This document shows, in pieces, positions 1 to 5,554 of a DNA stretch of 6,380 nucleotides. The DNA is taken from positions 1 through 6,380 of the forward strand of contig CAIKKO010000326.1 in the NCBI GenBank assembly GCA_903828025.1, given 5' to 3'. Source of the DNA: an uncultured Sphingomonadales bacterium. Lineage in GTDB: Bacteria > Pseudomonadota > Alphaproteobacteria > Sphingomonadales > Sphingomonadaceae. A model generated the notes under the pieces. It saw nothing but the letters and a program-made list of their open reading frames with translations, made no database searches and had not been told where the DNA came from. Made by a program: the position numbers and the translations under genes. How positions within the stretch are numbered: the stretch's first letter is position 1; each line of letters starts with the position of its first letter.

Positions 1-47
1 AGCGGGAGGGGTTGGGGGTGGGCCTTAGGGGTCGGGGGTGGGCCTTG
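1..47. repeat. G-rich intergenic repeat, partial, with a 20-bp tandem duplication
   Basis: Bases 2-25 are identical over 24 bases to 1499-1522, in the same orientation, between the MarC and LonN-domain genes. A 20-base unit (8-27) is repeated directly at 28-47 with two differences, at positions 13/33 and 27/47. In the downstream copy the GCGGGAGGGG arm pairs with a CCCCTCCCGC arm. Here that left arm would lie before base 1, so the element is cut by the window edge. It looks like a dispersed, REP-like intergenic element. Its function is unknown, and it may act as a terminator for whatever gene lies to the left. Confidence 0.6.
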
Positions 48-96
48 CGCTTCCCCTGCCTTCCTATTGCCCGCCGGCTGCTCTAGGCTCCCGGCC

Positions 97-855
97 ATGA
101 AGCGCCTCTTCACGCTCGCCCTGCTGGCCCTTGCCGCCCCCGCTATCGCCCGCGATCATCCGCTCGGCGGGATCACGCCTGCGGGCAATCCCAGCGCGCT
201 GATCGCCGCCGAAGTCGCGTTTGCGCGGCTCGCGCGCGAAAAGGGCCAGTGGACCGCGTTCGCCGCGACCGCCGCCGATACCGCCGAGATGTTCGTGCCG
301 CAGCGCACGGCGGCCAAGGCCTGGCTCAAGGGCCGCGCCAATCCGCCGAGCCCGGTGCAGTGGCAGCCCGGCGCGGTGTGGATCAGCTGCGATGGCAGCG
401 CCGGGGTGACATTTGGCGGCTATCAGACGGGCAGCGCACATGGCTGGTTCTCCACCGTGTGGCAGCGCCAGAAAAAGGGCGATTACAAGTGGGCGCTCGA
501 TCAGGGCGGCGACCTCACCGCACCGCTCAAGGACTCCGATTTCATCACCGGCAAAGTCGCCGATTGCCCCGTCCGCCCGCACCGCGATCCCTTGGCCGAT
601 GCGCCGCCGCCCCCGCCGCGCGATGCCCCGATAGCGCCGCGCCCGCTGGCAGGCCCCATCCCGCCGCTGGCAGCGCCCGCCGGGGCCGACAGCAAGGATG
701 GCCGCTCCGACGACGGCACGCTCGCGTGGCGCTCTACCGTGCTGCCGGGCGGCACGCGCCAATGGACGGTGTGGATGTGGCAGGACGGCAAAATGACCGA
801 AGTGCTCAGCCGCACCGAAATCGCCCGCAACGTTTCACCGCAGCAAGGGGGCTGA
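97..855 (+). CDS. exported NTF2-like (DUF4440/SnoaL-like) hypothetical protein
   Basis: This is a 252-residue protein. I start it at the ATG at 97, because the next residues form a clean signal peptide: Lys-Arg, a hydrophobic core at 4-15, and an AIA cleavage site near residue 19. An in-frame TTG at 67 would add ten residues in front of the signal peptide, so I reject it. It should be periplasmic. Residues 33-150 resemble the NTF2-like/DUF4440 fold: a long first helix (AEVAFARLAREKG), a segment around FVPQRT, and Trp-rich strands near 85-135. I see no catalytic residues. Cys98 and Cys157 could form a disulfide. A proline-rich stretch (about 164-192) separates this domain from a short C-terminal tail with a Trp-rich strand (QWTVWMWQDGK). 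The Shine-Dalgarno is weak. The MarC gene starts four bases after the stop, so the two are probably co-transcribed. The family call is moderate; no enzymatic role can be assigned. Confidence 0.8.
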   Translation: MKRLFTLALLALAAPAIARDHPLGGITPAGNPSALIAAEVAFARLAREKGQWTAFAATAADTAEMFVPQRTAAKAWLKGRANPPSPVQWQPGAVWISCDGSAGVTFGGYQTGSAHGWFSTVWQRQKKGDYKWALDQGGDLTAPLKDSDFITGKVADCPVRPHRDPLADAPPPPPRDAPIAPRPLAGPIPPLAAPAGADSKDGRSDDGTLAWRSTVLPGGTRQWTVWMWQDGKMTEVLSRTEIARNVSPQQGG

Positions 856-859
856 CCCG

Positions 860-1480
860 ATGCTGACCCTGTTCGTTTCCGCCTTCGCCACGCTGTTTCT
901 GGTGATTGATCCGCCGGGCTGCGCGCCGATCTATGCCGGGCTGACGGCTTCGGCCACGCCCCGGCAGGCCTTCACGATGGCGGCGCGCGCCTGCCTCATC
1001 GCCACCGGCATCCTCGTGGTGTTCGCGCTGTTTGGCGAGGATCTGCTCGGCGCGATGCATATCGAGCTCGACAGCTTCCGCATCGCGGGCGGCATCATGC
1101 TGTTCATGATCGCGCTCGACATGGTGTTCGAAAAGCGCACCGAACGCCGCGAGGAGCGCGCGGAGAAGGTGCGAACAGCCCAGCCGCATGTGGAGGACGT
1201 CTCGGTCTTCCCGATGGCCATGCCGATGCTGGCGGGGCCGGGTTCGATCGCGTCGGTCATGCTGCTGACCGCGCGCGCGCATGGCACGAGCGAAACGCTG
1301 GTGATCCTCGCCGCGCTCGGCCTGGTCATGCTGCTGAGCTTTATCGCCCTGATCGCCGCGCGCCCGCTGATCCGCATGCTGGGTTCGCAAGTGGAGGCGG
1401 TGATTACCCGGCTTCTGGGCGTACTGCTGGCCGCACTGGCCGCGCAGTTCGTCATCGACGGGATCAGGGCGCAGTTCTAA
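860..1480 (+). CDS. MarC family integral membrane protein (NAAT-type)
   Basis: The 206-residue protein has about six membrane helices, near residues 2-18, 38-60, 72-91, 116-138, 146-168 and 183-203. This matches the usual size and topology of MarC/UPF0056 proteins. Family signatures are visible: DPPGCAPIYAGLT at 17-29 (the family usually has DPxGxxPxF), the DSFRIAGGIMLFMIALDM segment at 71-88, FPMAMPMLAGPGSI at 117-130, and the C-terminal RLLGVLLAALAAQFVIDGI. A charged cytoplasmic loop (about 91-108, Arg/Glu-rich) separates the two halves. Some members of the family were proposed to be amino-acid transporters, but for most no substrate is established. E. coli MarC itself was shown not to be needed for multiple antibiotic resistance. 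A GGGGG purine stretch about nine bases upstream can act as the ribosome-binding site inside the end of the preceding gene. A strong hairpin follows the stop. Confidence 0.93.
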   Translation: MLTLFVSAFATLFLVIDPPGCAPIYAGLTASATPRQAFTMAARACLIATGILVVFALFGEDLLGAMHIELDSFRIAGGIMLFMIALDMVFEKRTERREERAEKVRTAQPHVEDVSVFPMAMPMLAGPGSIASVMLLTARAHGTSETLVILAALGLVMLLSFIALIAARPLIRMLGSQVEAVITRLLGVLLAALAAQFVIDGIRAQF

Positions 1481-1484
1481 ATGT

Positions 1485-1528
1485 CCCCCCTCCCGCCTGC
1501 GGGAGGGGTTGGGGGTGGGCCTGAGCCC
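1485..1528. repeat. G-rich REP-like intergenic repeat, complete copy
   Basis: This copy has both the hairpin (1487-1508) and the tail TTGGGGGTGGGCCTGAGCCC. Its bases 1499-1522 are identical to bases 2-25, so two direct copies bracket the exported-protein/MarC pair. It fills essentially the whole 48-base gap between the convergent genes. From general familiarity I associate this motif style (CCCTCCCGC, a short loop, then GCGGGAGGGG plus TGGGGGTGGGC) with intergenic repeats of sphingomonads. I did not search for other copies. Confidence 0.55.
1487..1508. terminator. perfect 10-bp hairpin between convergent genes, part of the G-rich repeat
   Basis: CCCCTCCCGC (1487-1496) and GCGGGAGGGG (1499-1508) are perfectly complementary around a two-base centre. 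This gives a very GC-rich stem just after the MarC stop (1480) and before the stop of the convergent LonN-domain gene (1529). A second short stem, GGGC/GCCC at 1517-1520 and 1525-1528, follows. There is no T-tract on either strand, so classic intrinsic termination is not certain. The placement suggests a bidirectional end-of-transcript structure. Confidence 0.5.
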
Positions 1529-2155
1529 CTACTGCAGCGTCCCGCGCCCATCATCCGAATCGCGCCGCCCGAAGAATGCCATCAGCTGCACCAGCAGTTC
1601 ACACCGCGAAGCCAGATCGTCAGCCTCCAGCAGCGCCTGCTTTGCCGCCGCATCGAACGGAGCGATCTGCGACACGCCGTTGATCAGCGAGACATCATCG
1701 AGCCGCGCGACCGAATCCCAATCGACCGAATAGCCCTGCGCCTCGGCAAAGTTGCGCGCCTCGCGCTCGAACGAGGCGCGTTCGACCGCACTGAGGCTGG
1801 CACCCGCGTCATCCTCGATCAGCTGGCCTTCGATCTGGCGGAAGGGGGTCGTAACATCGAGTTCACGCAGCAGGCGGAACCGTGAGACGCCTTCGAGCAC
1901 CACGTTGTAGCGCCCGTCCTCCATCGCCTCGACTTCGCCGATCTTGCCGACGCAGCCCACGCTGAACAGCGGTGCGCCCTCGCCCGGGCCTTGCGGCTGG
2001 ATCATCGCGATGCGCCGGTCGCGCACGAGCGAGTCCGAGATCATCGAGCGATAGCGCGGCTCGAAGATGTGCAGCGGCAGCTGCAGCCCGGGGAACAGCA
2101 GCACGCCCGTCAGCGGGAAGATCGAAAGGCGCACTGCGCGGCTGTCCTGACCCAT
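1529..2155 (-). CDS. stand-alone LON substrate-binding (LonN) domain protein
   Basis: The 208-residue protein matches the N-terminal substrate-recognition domain of Lon protease (peptidase S16, LON N-terminal domain) and nothing else. Residues 12-36 carry the hallmark: IFPL, then VLLFPG, then LPLHIFEPRYR. RYNVVLEGVSRFRLL in the middle is also typical. The AAA+ and Ser-Lys protease domains of Lon are absent, so it is not a protease by itself. Such short proteins are common in alphaproteobacteria and are thought to bind unfolded or specific clients, but the role is not established. I chose the ATG at 2155, because the frame is open further upstream only through low-quality sequence overlapping the previous gene. 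The thioredoxin-TPR gene ends at 2160, leaving four bases, so translation is probably coupled. The Shine-Dalgarno is weak (GGAT), which fits coupling. The end of the gene faces the convergent MarC gene. Confidence 0.92.
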   Translation of the reverse strand: MGQDSRAVRLSIFPLTGVLLFPGLQLPLHIFEPRYRSMISDSLVRDRRIAMIQPQGPGEGAPLFSVGCVGKIGEVEAMEDGRYNVVLEGVSRFRLLRELDVTTPFRQIEGQLIEDDAGASLSAVERASFEREARNFAEAQGYSVDWDSVARLDDVSLINGVSQIAPFDAAAKQALLEADDLASRCELLVQLMAFFGRRDSDDGRGTLQ

Positions 2156-2159
2156 GCGC

Positions 2160-3071
2160 TTATCCGAACAGCACAGTGGAGAGCTTGCGGCGCGTGGCGG
2201 CGACCCAGGGGTCTTCCAGCCCGATCGCCTCAAAAATCTGCAGCAGCCGCGTGCGCGCTGCGCCTTCGTTCCAGGTACGGTCGCGCGTCACCATGGCGAG
2301 CAGCAGTGTGGCCGCGCCGTCGCGGTCACCGCTGGCGAAGAGCCCGTTGGCGAGCGCCAGTTCGGCGTCCATGTCATCGGGATTGGCGGCAACGGCGGCG
2401 CGCAGCCCGTCCAGCTCGCTGGGCTCGGGCGCATCGAGCGCGAGGGCGAGCGCGGAGCGCGCCTGCGCCAGCGCCGGGTCTTCGGCCAGCTTGGGATCGA
2501 GCGCGGCCAGCACTTCGGCGGCCTCCTCCTTGTGCCCGGCCGCGATCAGCGCGCGGATCACGCCGGATTGCGCTGCCGCGCTGTCGGGCGCGATTTCTGC
2601 GATCTGGGAGAAGATGCCAATCGCGCGCTCACCGTCGCCGCCCGCCAGCACGTCCTCGCCCATCGCCAGCAAGGGCGCGATATCCTGCACCGGGGCTTCG
2701 CCATCCGCCTGCACCGGCAGCTTCGCCAGCAGCTGGTCGAGCGCCTGCCGCAGCTGCGATTCGCTGCGCGCGGGGGTGAGGTCCATGACCGGCTGGCCCT
2801 GGAACATCGCATAGACCGTGGGGATCGAGCGCACCTGGAACTGCGCGGCGATGAACTGTTCCTCATCGACGTTGATCTTGGCGAGCACCACACCCTTGTC
2901 GGCATAATCGGCCGCGACCTTTTCGAGCAGCGGAGTCAATGCCTTGCACGGCCCGCACCATTCGGCCCAGAAATCGAGCACGACCAGCTTGGTCATCGAA
3001 GGCTCGACCACGGCCTTGCGGAAGCGGTCGACCGCTTTCTGTTCGTCGAGATTGAGGCCAAGGCTTGCCAA
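2160..3071 (-). CDS. cnoX: thioredoxin-TPR chaperedoxin, CnoX/YbbN family
   Basis: The 303-residue protein has an N-terminal thioredoxin domain (about 10-115) followed by an Ala/Leu-rich helical, TPR-like region (about 120-300). This is the CnoX (YbbN) architecture and length. The active site WCGPC is at 38-42, within FWAEWCGPCK, and the cis-proline is in SIPTVY (Pro84). E. coli CnoX has lost the first cysteine and works as a hypochlorite-activated holdase. Alphaproteobacterial homologues such as that of Caulobacter keep WCGPC and reductase activity, and this gene looks like that class. I place the start at TTG 3071, giving MASLGLNLDEQ. GGAG lies seven bases upstream and the protein then begins as the family usually does. 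An in-frame ATG at 3149 would add 26 residues with no family character. The gene heads an operon with the LonN-domain gene and is divergent from tRNA-Gly. It probably delivers or protects oxidatively damaged cytoplasmic proteins. Confidence 0.92.
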   Translation of the reverse strand: MASLGLNLDEQKAVDRFRKAVVEPSMTKLVVLDFWAEWCGPCKALTPLLEKVAADYADKGVVLAKINVDEEQFIAAQFQVRSIPTVYAMFQGQPVMDLTPARSESQLRQALDQLLAKLPVQADGEAPVQDIAPLLAMGEDVLAGGDGERAIGIFSQIAEIAPDSAAAQSGVIRALIAAGHKEEAAEVLAALDPKLAEDPALAQARSALALALDAPEPSELDGLRAAVAANPDDMDAELALANGLFASGDRDGAATLLLAMVTRDRTWNEGAARTRLLQIFEAIGLEDPWVAATRRKLSTVLFG

Positions 3072-3301
3072 TGGGAGTCTCCGGTCTGCTGCAGTCCAAA
3101 TCGATCTGCACCATGTGGGATTGCAGGCGCGTTCGGCAAGGGCATTCAAGGGCAGGGCCTTGCACCGGGCGTGCGAATTGCGCGCTGCGTCCTCCCGCGA
3201 CCCCGCGTCGGCATTTTTGCTGTTGCGCGCCTTTCGCAGGCCCGCTAAGGGCGCGCTTCACCCCGGCCGCGGTGCTTCGCATCCCGGCCCGAAACGCACG
3301 A
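3072..3301. promoter_or_regulatory. divergent intergenic region between the chaperedoxin gene and tRNA-Gly
   Basis: These 230 bases hold no convincing gene. They must contain the promoter of the leftward chaperedoxin-LonN unit and that of the rightward tRNA. The only element I can place clearly is the GGAG ribosome-binding site (minus strand, about 3079-3082) in front of the TTG start at 3071. On the minus strand, TTGAAT (about 3143-3148) could be a -35 element, but no good -10 follows it, so I do not call a leftward promoter. Confidence 0.5.
3223..3251 (+). promoter_or_regulatory. possible sigma70-type promoter for tRNA-Gly
   Basis: TTGCGC (3223-3228) and TAAGGG (3246-3251) are separated by exactly 17 bases. 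A G/C-rich stretch follows, of the kind seen at stringently controlled stable-RNA promoters. Transcription would begin near 3258, giving a leader of roughly 45 bases before the mature tRNA at 3302. The -10 box is a poor match, so this is only a candidate. Confidence 0.3.
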
Positions 3302-3376
3302 GCGGGCGTAGCTCAGGGGTAGAGCACAACCTTGCCAAGGTTGGGGTCGAGGGTTCGAATCCCTTCGCCCGCTCCA
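3302..3376 (+). tRNA. tRNA-Gly (anticodon GCC)
   Basis: A full cloverleaf can be drawn by eye. The acceptor stem is GCGGGCG (3302-3308) with CGCCCGC (3366-3372). The D stem is GCTC/GAGC. The anticodon stem CAACC/GGTTG (3327-3331, 3339-3343) closes the loop TTGCCAA, with anticodon GCC at 3334-3336. The T arm is GAGGG-TTCGAAT-CCCTT, with one G-T pair. The discriminator is T3373, and CCA is encoded at 3374-3376. It reads GGC and GGT glycine codons, which dominate in this GC-rich genome. It is a single gene, divergent from the chaperedoxin gene and convergent with the small membrane-protein gene. Confidence 0.97.
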
Positions 3377-3404
3377 GTTTCCTGTCGGGCGAATCCGGCA
3401 CCGC

Positions 3405-3665
3405 TCACCCCGCCGTGCACCGCCCCTTGCCCAGTGCCGCAACCACCGGCAGCAGGATCCACGGGAACAGCCCGGCGAAAAACGTCGCCTGCGCCGGAAC
3501 GGCAATCGCGGCGGGGGCCACGAGGAACGCGAAGGCGCCCCAGGTGAGGAGCATACCCCAGCCGATCAGCCAGCTTTCGAGCCAATCGGGCTGCGCGCTG
3601 AGGCGGGCGAAGCACAGGCTCCAGATTTGCGGGCGGGGTCGGCGGTTGATGGCAGGCTGGCTCAT
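3405..3665 (-). CDS. small two-helix membrane protein, hypothetical
   Basis: This is an 86-residue protein from the ATG at 3665, which has an AAGG ribosome-binding site eight bases upstream. A TTG at 3680 is also in frame and overlaps the TGA stop of the DUF1348 gene, but it is less likely. The first 25 residues are polar and basic (NRRPRPQ). Two hydrophobic helices follow, about 30-57 (SWLIGWGMLLTWGAFAFLVA) and 60-78 (TFFAGLFPWILLPVVAAL), then a short GKGRCTAG tail. I do not recognise a named family. The start lies 11 bases after the DUF1348 stop on the same strand, so the two are probably co-transcribed. The gene ends 28 bases from tRNA-Gly, which runs towards it. Codon use looks native. 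Confidence 0.7.
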   Translation of the reverse strand: MSQPAINRRPRPQIWSLCFARLSAQPDWLESWLIGWGMLLTWGAFAFLVAPAAIAVPAQATFFAGLFPWILLPVVAALGKGRCTAG

Positions 3666-3676
3666 TGGTCGGGCCT

Positions 3677-4141
3677 TCAAAAGCCCAGCGCGGAAAGGCC
3701 GGGGTGGTTGTCGGGGCGGCGGCCGAGGGGCCAGTGAAACTGGCGGTCCTCAGCGCGGATCGGGTGTTCGTTGATGCTGGCGATGCGCCGCTGCATGAGG
3801 CCGTGTTCGTCGAATTCCCAGTTTTCGTTACCGTAGGCGCGGAACCACTGGCCGCTGTCGTCGCGGTATTCATAGGCGAAGCGCACCGCGATGCGGTTGC
3901 CAGCGTGAGTCCACAGCTCCTTGATCAGGCGGTAGTCCAGCTCGCGCGCCCATTTGCGCGTGAGGAAAGCCTCTGCCGCAGCGCGGCCCCGGAGGAATTC
4001 GGCCCGGTTCCGCCACTGCGTGTCCTCGGTATAGGCGAGCGCGACGCGCGCGGGATCGCGGCTGTTCCAGCCATCTTCGGCAAGGCGGACTTTTTCGGCG
4101 GCGGTTGCGGCAGTGAACGGCGGCAGCGGCGGACGCGACAT
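3677..4141 (-). CDS. DUF1348 family protein (SnoaL/NTF2-like fold)
   Basis: The 154-residue protein agrees with the DUF1348 family in length and sequence. Visible signatures are AEDGWNSRDPARVALAYTED (21-40), WRNRAEFLRGR (43-53), FLTRKWARELDYRLIKELW (59-77), NRIAVRFAYEYRDDSGQWFR (82-101), and GNENWEFDEHGLM (104-116) followed by RRIASIN. The fold is a small cone-shaped alpha+beta barrel of the NTF2/SnoaL group. It is cytoplasmic, with no signal peptide. The biochemical role of DUF1348 proteins is not established, and I do not assign one. The ATG at 4141 is supported by GGAG nine bases upstream. A perfect 13-bp hairpin sits about 55 bases upstream of the start. The small membrane protein follows 11 bases after the stop. 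Confidence 0.93.
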   Translation of the reverse strand: MSRPPLPPFTAATAAEKVRLAEDGWNSRDPARVALAYTEDTQWRNRAEFLRGRAAAEAFLTRKWARELDYRLIKELWTHAGNRIAVRFAYEYRDDSGQWFRAYGNENWEFDEHGLMQRRIASINEHPIRAEDRQFHWPLGRRPDNHPGLSALGF

Positions 4142-4367
4142 GGCAAGGCACTCCGGTGGGGAGGGGACGGGAACACGGCACGGCAGGCAAAATGGGCACC
4201 CGGGCAGGTGCGGGGGGAGTGTCCTGCCCGGGTGCTTGGGCTCTCACGCGTGCAGGGAACCACGCGGAAGAGAGCACTGCGCCGCCGGCAAGGGAGGGGG
4301 AAACCGGCGGCTGTGAACTCTATTTAGGAAGCCGGAGCCCGATCCGGTAGGGGGATAGTCCGGAACC
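4142..4367. other. intergenic region rich in inverted repeats
   Basis: These 226 bases separate two minus-strand genes, and no ORF here has coding character. The region should hold the end of the flavin-binding-protein transcript and the promoter and leader of the DUF1348 gene. It contains the 13-bp hairpin at 4196-4235. It also has an 8-bp inverted repeat GCCGCCGG/CCGGCGGC (4281-4288 and 4304-4311), whose outer flanks AGAG (4271-4274) and CTCT (4318-4321) also match. A short CCGGA/TCCGG repeat lies at about 4332-4347. No promoter stands out. Confidence 0.5.
4196..4235 (-). terminator. perfect 13-bp inverted repeat, possible terminator or leader hairpin
   Basis: GCACCCGGGCAGG (4196-4208) and CCTGCCCGGGTGC (4223-4235) are perfect reverse complements around a 14-base loop. 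Read on the minus strand, the stem is followed by CCCATTTTG, that is four T after a four-base gap, which is a weak match to an intrinsic terminator for the gene at 4368-4979. It also lies about 55 bases upstream of the DUF1348 start, so it could instead fold in that gene's leader or be a binding site for a dimeric protein. Confidence 0.4.
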
Positions 4368-4376
4368 TTAGGTTCC
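4362..4376. repeat. 15-base palindrome over a stop codon
   Basis: GGAACCT (4362-4368), one central T (4369), then AGGTTCC (4370-4376) form a perfect 7-bp inverted repeat. The TAA stop of the flavin-binding-protein gene (minus strand, 4370-4368) lies in its centre. With a one-base centre it is more likely a protein-binding palindrome or chance than an RNA hairpin. Confidence 0.4.
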
Positions 4377-4979
4377 AGATTTTGGAAGGCCCGATTGTGT
4401 AAAGGCTGCGACTTGGGCTTCCAGCGCGGCAATCCGCGCATCGCGCTCGGCCAGCAGCGGCGCGATGTCCTCCAGCGGGACAAGCTGCGGGATATGCTGC
4501 GGGCAGTTGATGTCCCACGCGGTGATGGTGAACACGATCGCCTGCTCCACTGTGGCGCGGTAGCCGGGCACGGTGAGCGCGGCGTTGAGCGCCTCGTCGC
4601 CCTCGACCACCTGCGCCTCGCCCCAGACCTTGATCCGGCGGCGGTTGGCGTAGTCCATCAGGAACAGGAACGCCTTGGGGTTTTCCGCGAAGTTGCCGGT
4701 GGAGATATATTGCCGGTTGCCGCGAAAGTCCGCGAAGCCGAGGCGCCGGTCGTCGAGCACCTTGAGGAAGCCCGGCGGGCCGCCGCGATGCTGGACATAC
4801 GGCTGTCCGTCGGCGCTCGCGCTGGCGAGGTAGAAGCTGCGCATCTGCCCCACGAACGCGGCGAGGCGGGCATCGACCCGGTCGGCCAGGACCGTATTCT
4901 CGTAATGCGCGCGCGAACCCTTGCGGATCTGCGCGGCGATCACGGAGGGGGAGAAGGCATGATCGGTGGAGGTGGTCAT
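4368..4979 (-). CDS. pyridoxamine 5'-phosphate oxidase family, FMN-binding split-barrel protein
   Basis: The 203-residue protein fits the group of predicted flavin-nucleotide-binding proteins related to pyridoxamine 5'-phosphate oxidase. The split-barrel core runs from about 32 to 155: LASASADGQPYVQHRGGPPG (51-70), then VLDDRRLGFADFRGNRQYIS (74-93), then TGNFAENPKAFLFLMDY (94-110) and RRRIKVWGEAQVV (113-125). FTITAWDINCPQHIPQ (150-165) is typical of this subgroup. Residues 168-192 form a short amphipathic helix, probably a coiled coil (LLAERDARIAALEAQVAAF), that could aid dimer formation. It is not PdxH, because the length and C-terminus differ. A flavin-dependent reductase or general stress role is possible, but the substrate is unknown. 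The start is ATG 4979, without a clear Shine-Dalgarno. The gene stands alone between intergenic regions of about 226 and 146 bases. Confidence 0.9.
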   Translation of the reverse strand: MTTSTDHAFSPSVIAAQIRKGSRAHYENTVLADRVDARLAAFVGQMRSFYLASASADGQPYVQHRGGPPGFLKVLDDRRLGFADFRGNRQYISTGNFAENPKAFLFLMDYANRRRIKVWGEAQVVEGDEALNAALTVPGYRATVEQAIVFTITAWDINCPQHIPQLVPLEDIAPLLAERDARIAALEAQVAAFTQSGLPKSGT

Positions 4980-5125
4980 CGGAGGGCTTTCACGGCAAGT
5001 GCTGTGCCCCTGATCCTAGGGCAGCAATGTCGCAGCGCCAGCCAGACTAACCGGAAGGCTGGGTTGCGCGAATCGCAAGGTCTGCGCCTCGCGGTTGTCC
5101 TGCGCCCGCGGGCACCGCCGCAGGA
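4980..5125. other. short intergenic region upstream of the flavin-binding gene
   Basis: These 146 bases lie between the RTX gene end and the ATG at 4979, both on the minus strand. Apart from the stem-loop at 5098-5125, I see no ORF with coding character and no clear promoter boxes. The promoter of the flavin-binding-protein gene is expected here. Confidence 0.4.
5098..5125 (-). terminator. stem-loop directly after the RTX gene stop
   Basis: TCCTGCG (5098-5104) and CGCAGGA (5119-5125) are perfect reverse complements around a 14-base loop that itself contains the palindrome CCCGCGGG. It abuts the TGA stop of the RTX gene (5126-5128). There is no T-tract. This is a candidate transcript end. Confidence 0.35.
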
Positions 5126-5554
5126 TCATACCACGAGATACAGATCGCTGTAGGCGAGCGCGGGGTGGGCAGCAGTGCCGAGCTGGGCGATCTGGACCGC
5201 AACCGCCTTGCCGGTGCCATCGGCATCATACCACAGCGCGCCGGTGGTGGTGTTGTAGATCACCCGGTCGGTCGCATCGTGCGCCGTATCCACGCCGGCA
5301 CCCGACCAGAACTGATCGGACGTGATCTGGCCGGTGACCGTGCCGAAGCCGTGGAATGCGAGTTTGGCCAATTCGATCCTGTCGCCATCGGCACTGTTGA
5401 AATCGGCGATCAGGTCGAGACCGTTGGAAGCCTTGGGCGCCAGCGTGAACCGGAACGCATCTGCACCCGCGCCGCCAACCAGCGTATCGTTGCCCGCTCC
5501 GCCGATCAGAATGTCGTTGCCGTCAAACCCGTTCAGAACGTCGTCACCTTTGCC
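5126..5554 (-). pseudogene. C-terminal part of the RTX protein, separated by a -1 frameshift
   Basis: This frame encodes about 142 residues that complete the RTX protein but lie one base out of frame with the upstream part. It begins GKGDDVLNGFDGNDILIGG, continues with more GGAGxD nonapeptides (GGAGNDTLVGGAGADAFRF), then the serralysin-type C-terminal domain (DLIADFNSADGDRIELAKLAF). The end is GALWYDADGTGKAVAVQIAQ followed by ALAYSDLYLVV. The hydrophobic C-terminal tail is the expected uncleaved type I secretion signal. The only start codon near the break is a TTG at 5371, inside the conserved GDRIELAKL segment and without a proper context, so this part is unlikely to be an independent gene. 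Adding one G to the GG at 5553-5554 would fuse both parts. If the shift is real, the protein lacks its secretion signal; if it is a sequencing error, this is simply the end of one intact gene. Confidence 0.85.

Noticed and set aside
64..762. Minus-strand open frame of 232 codons opposite the exported protein
   Set aside because: The translation is a low-complexity Arg/Gly/Ala string. The plus strand has a signal peptide and a sensible fold.
2154..3248. Long plus-strand open frame of 364 codons opposite the chaperedoxin gene
   Set aside because: It is antisense to a clear thioredoxin-TPR gene. Its translation is Arg/Gly/His-rich with no family features, the usual shadow frame in GC-rich DNA.
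3245..3505. Minus-strand frame containing GRRDSNPRPQPWQGCALPLSY
   Set aside because: This is the antisense translation of tRNA-Gly, a well-known artefact seen as spurious proteins in databases.
3313..3873. Minus-strand frame ending EGIRTLDPNLGKVVLYP
   Set aside because: The end is again antisense tRNA, and the rest shadows the small membrane protein and DUF1348 genes in another frame.
3665..4327. Plus-strand open frame of 220 codons opposite DUF1348
   Set aside because: It is antisense to a recognisable DUF1348 gene and runs into the repeat-rich intergenic region without family features.
5371..5371. Independent small gene 5126-5371 starting at a TTG
   Set aside because: The TTG is the leucine inside the conserved GDRIELAKL motif of the RTX C-terminal domain, and the frame continues upstream with RTX repeats to the frameshift.
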